Shown here piece by piece: positions 62,328 through 64,000 of a stretch of DNA of 64,000 nt. Location: NCBI GenBank assembly GCA_002007465.1, contig LNAC01000276.1, positions 4,931,941-4,995,940 of the forward strand. The letters are read 5' to 3'. The stretch comes from Ailurus styani. Taxonomy: Eukaryota; Chordata; Mammalia; Carnivora; Ailuridae. The number at the start of each line of letters is the position of its first letter. Within the stretch, counting starts at the first letter, position 1. The notes beneath the pieces are model-generated. The model had not been told where the DNA came from and ran no database searches. It worked only from the letters and a program-made list of their open reading frames with translations. The position numbers and the translations under genes were made by a program.

Positions 62328-62730
62328 GCTGTTTCTGGACAGTGCCCCTTGTGGTCACACATGGATCAGACAAATGCCACCATCTGTATCTTCCCCTTGA
62401 AAGCAGTTGAGGCCTTTCTCTATTTCTCTGTTTCTATTTCCATAGAAAGAAAGGGTCAAGGGGAGACCTCTCAGACCCATACCCAGTATTATTTATCACA
62501 TTCCATTAAATGTTCAAGGAATAATTTTTAATAATGAAGGAAATAAGGGGATTTTCTTCTTCCATCTATCACTACCTTGCCCGGGATTTATTGGCCAACA
62601 TTTAGATTCACCTGGCAGGTTTCTCTCTCTGGGCATTTGGTTGCATTTTATGCTCCTGAAGATTTTGCAAACTCGACATTTTCAGAATTCAATAATTCCC
62701 ATATGAATAAATAAAAAAAAGGGGGGGTTG
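62328..62730 (+). promoter_or_regulatory. ADGRE4 3' UTR with candidate poly(A) signals
   Basis: ATTAAA at 62505-62510 and two overlapping AATAAA copies at 62706-62715, followed by an A run and then a G/T-rich stretch as expected downstream of a cleavage site. Another AATAAA lies near 63020. No other coding signal is visible between the stop codon and the L1 at 63298. Confidence 0.5.
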
Positions 62731-63297
62731 CCTTCTTGCAATACAAAATTCCACCACCATCCCACTTAAGAACACATTGTCAACAGGAAAGGTCTTGTGG
62801 TCAGGAGACCAGCACTGTCTCCTTCATTTGATAACTTTCAAACCTACTCATTTATTGGGCTAATTTTTTTTAGTGTCATCTGGAATGTATTTTTGTGGAA
62901 GTGCTCCAAAACCAATAGCATGAAGGTCACAGCAGTTGTTTGGCCTTATTGGTTTTCTTTTAATATTTGTAATTTCTTTTTCAAAGTAATTGGATTCCAG
63001 TGGTTTTCAGCACTGGAATGAATAAATGCATGGCTAACTTTGTTACAGACAGTGTTTGAAAACCAATTTTACATGATAACAGCAGGAAAGGTAAAAGAAA
63101 AAAAATAGCAGCAAAGAGTTACCATGATTCATTTGAAGAGATTTCGTGTGCAGTTTTTAGGTGGTGGACCAAAGACTGTGTCCCTTTACTGCTTAATCAA
63201 CTCAAGTGTCTCTTCCACATGGCAGCAATGCAACCAGAGTGTATGATTCACTCCACTTACTGGCCTTAAAATATTGTCATTCCTTTTGAACAGTTAA
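62731..63297. other. Downstream flank, nothing recognised
   Basis: No exon or repeat recognised between the candidate poly(A) site and the terminal L1. Confidence 0.4.
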
Positions 63298-63969
63298 TTT
63301 TTTAAATTTAATTTTATTTTTTCAGTGTTCCAAGAGTCATTGTTTATGCACCACACCCAGTGCTCCATACAATACATGCCCTCCTTAATACCCACCACCA
63401 GGGTCGCCCATCCCTCCATCCCCTCCCTACCAAAACCCTCAGTTTGTTTCTCAGAATCCAGTCTCTCATGCTTCATCTCCCCCTCTGATTTACCCCAATT
63501 CACTTTTCCTTTCCTTCTTCTAGTGTCCTCCATGTTATTCCTTATGCTCTACAAGTGAAGCCATTTGATAATTGACATTCTCTGCTTGATTTATTTCACT
63601 CAGTATAATCTCCTCCAGTCCCATCCATGTGGATACAAAAATTGGGTATTCATCCTTTCTGATGGCTGCATAATATTCCATTGGAGAGGATGTGGAGAAA
63701 GGGGAACCCTCTTTCACTATTGGTGGGAATGCAAGTTGGTGCAGCCACTTTGGAAAACAGCATGGAGATTTCTCAAAAAATTAAAAATAGAGATACCCTG
63801 TGACCCTGCAATTGCACTACTGGGTATTTACCCCAAAGATACAGATATAGTGAAAAGAAGGGTCATATGTACCCCAATATTCAAAGCAGCAGTGGTCACA
63901 ATCACCATGGAAAGAGCCAAGATGTCCTTCAACAGATGAATGGATAAAGAAGATATGGTCCATATATAC
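63298..63969 (-). mobile_element. Carnivore L1, 5'-inverted, 9-bp TSD
   Basis: 63298-63682 antisense 3' end, 63683-63969 sense ORF2 end. The halves are contiguous in ORF2 (join at the codons around tatatacaatgg). aacagttaa at 63289-63297 and 63970-63978. Confidence 0.9.
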
Positions 63970-64000
63970 AACAGTTAAAATTTTGGGAGATTCACACAAT

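Noticed and set aside
3752..62327. Naming the gene ADGRE1 (EMR1, F4/80)
   Set aside because: ADGRE1 has six or more EGF modules and a different tail; only one EGF exon is visible here. Kept as the main alternative.

Overview
This window is vertebrate nuclear DNA, almost certainly from a caniform carnivore and most likely a mustelid. Two repeat families point there: tRNA-derived CAN-SINEs of the type seen in weasel-like carnivores, and many carnivore L1 3' ends. No prokaryotic features, CRISPR arrays or complete RNA genes are present. One 107-base run of N (48343-48449) is an assembly gap.

One protein-coding gene fills the window on the + strand. Sixteen coding exons from 3752 to 62327 join with consistent splice phases into a 667-codon open frame with no stop, frameshift or broken splice dinucleotide. 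The product is an adhesion G-protein-coupled receptor of the EGF-TM7 (ADGRE/EMR) family: signal peptide (exons 1-2), one EGF module (exon 3), stalk and GAIN domain (exons 4-8), GPS autoproteolysis motif (exon 9), seven membrane helices (exons 10-14) and a cytoplasmic tail (exons 15-16). The stalk layout and C-terminal tail best fit ADGRE4 (EMR4), a pseudogene in humans that appears intact here. A TATA-like box and an ETS/PU.1-like site lie just upstream of the start codon. Candidate poly(A) signals lie at 62505 and 62706.

The introns and flanks are mostly transposable elements. From left to right: upstream L2, L1M and short L1 pieces (1-3.4 kb); intron 2 with a SINE, a 5'-inverted L1, L1M remnants and a sense-oriented LTR (7-13.4 kb); intron 3 with a large antisense L1 whose 3' part is inverted, carrying SINEs and a nested L1 (16.8-24.8 kb); introns 4-13 with SINEs, L1M, MIR, MER5A, microsatellites and several target-site-flanked young L1s; intron 14 with an 8.5-kb full-length sense L1 (50824-59315) inserted into an older MIR; then the last two exons, the 3' UTR and one more 5'-inverted L1 at the right edge.

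The most unusual items are: a tailless 5' half of a tRNA-Arg inserted with a perfect 13-bp target-site duplication (59113-59147); two extremely short L1 insertions; a 154-bp retrocopy of an unidentified mRNA 3' end inside an L1; tandem repeat units in two L1 5' UTRs; and the probably functional ADGRE4 gene. I saw no wholly new multi-gene system.
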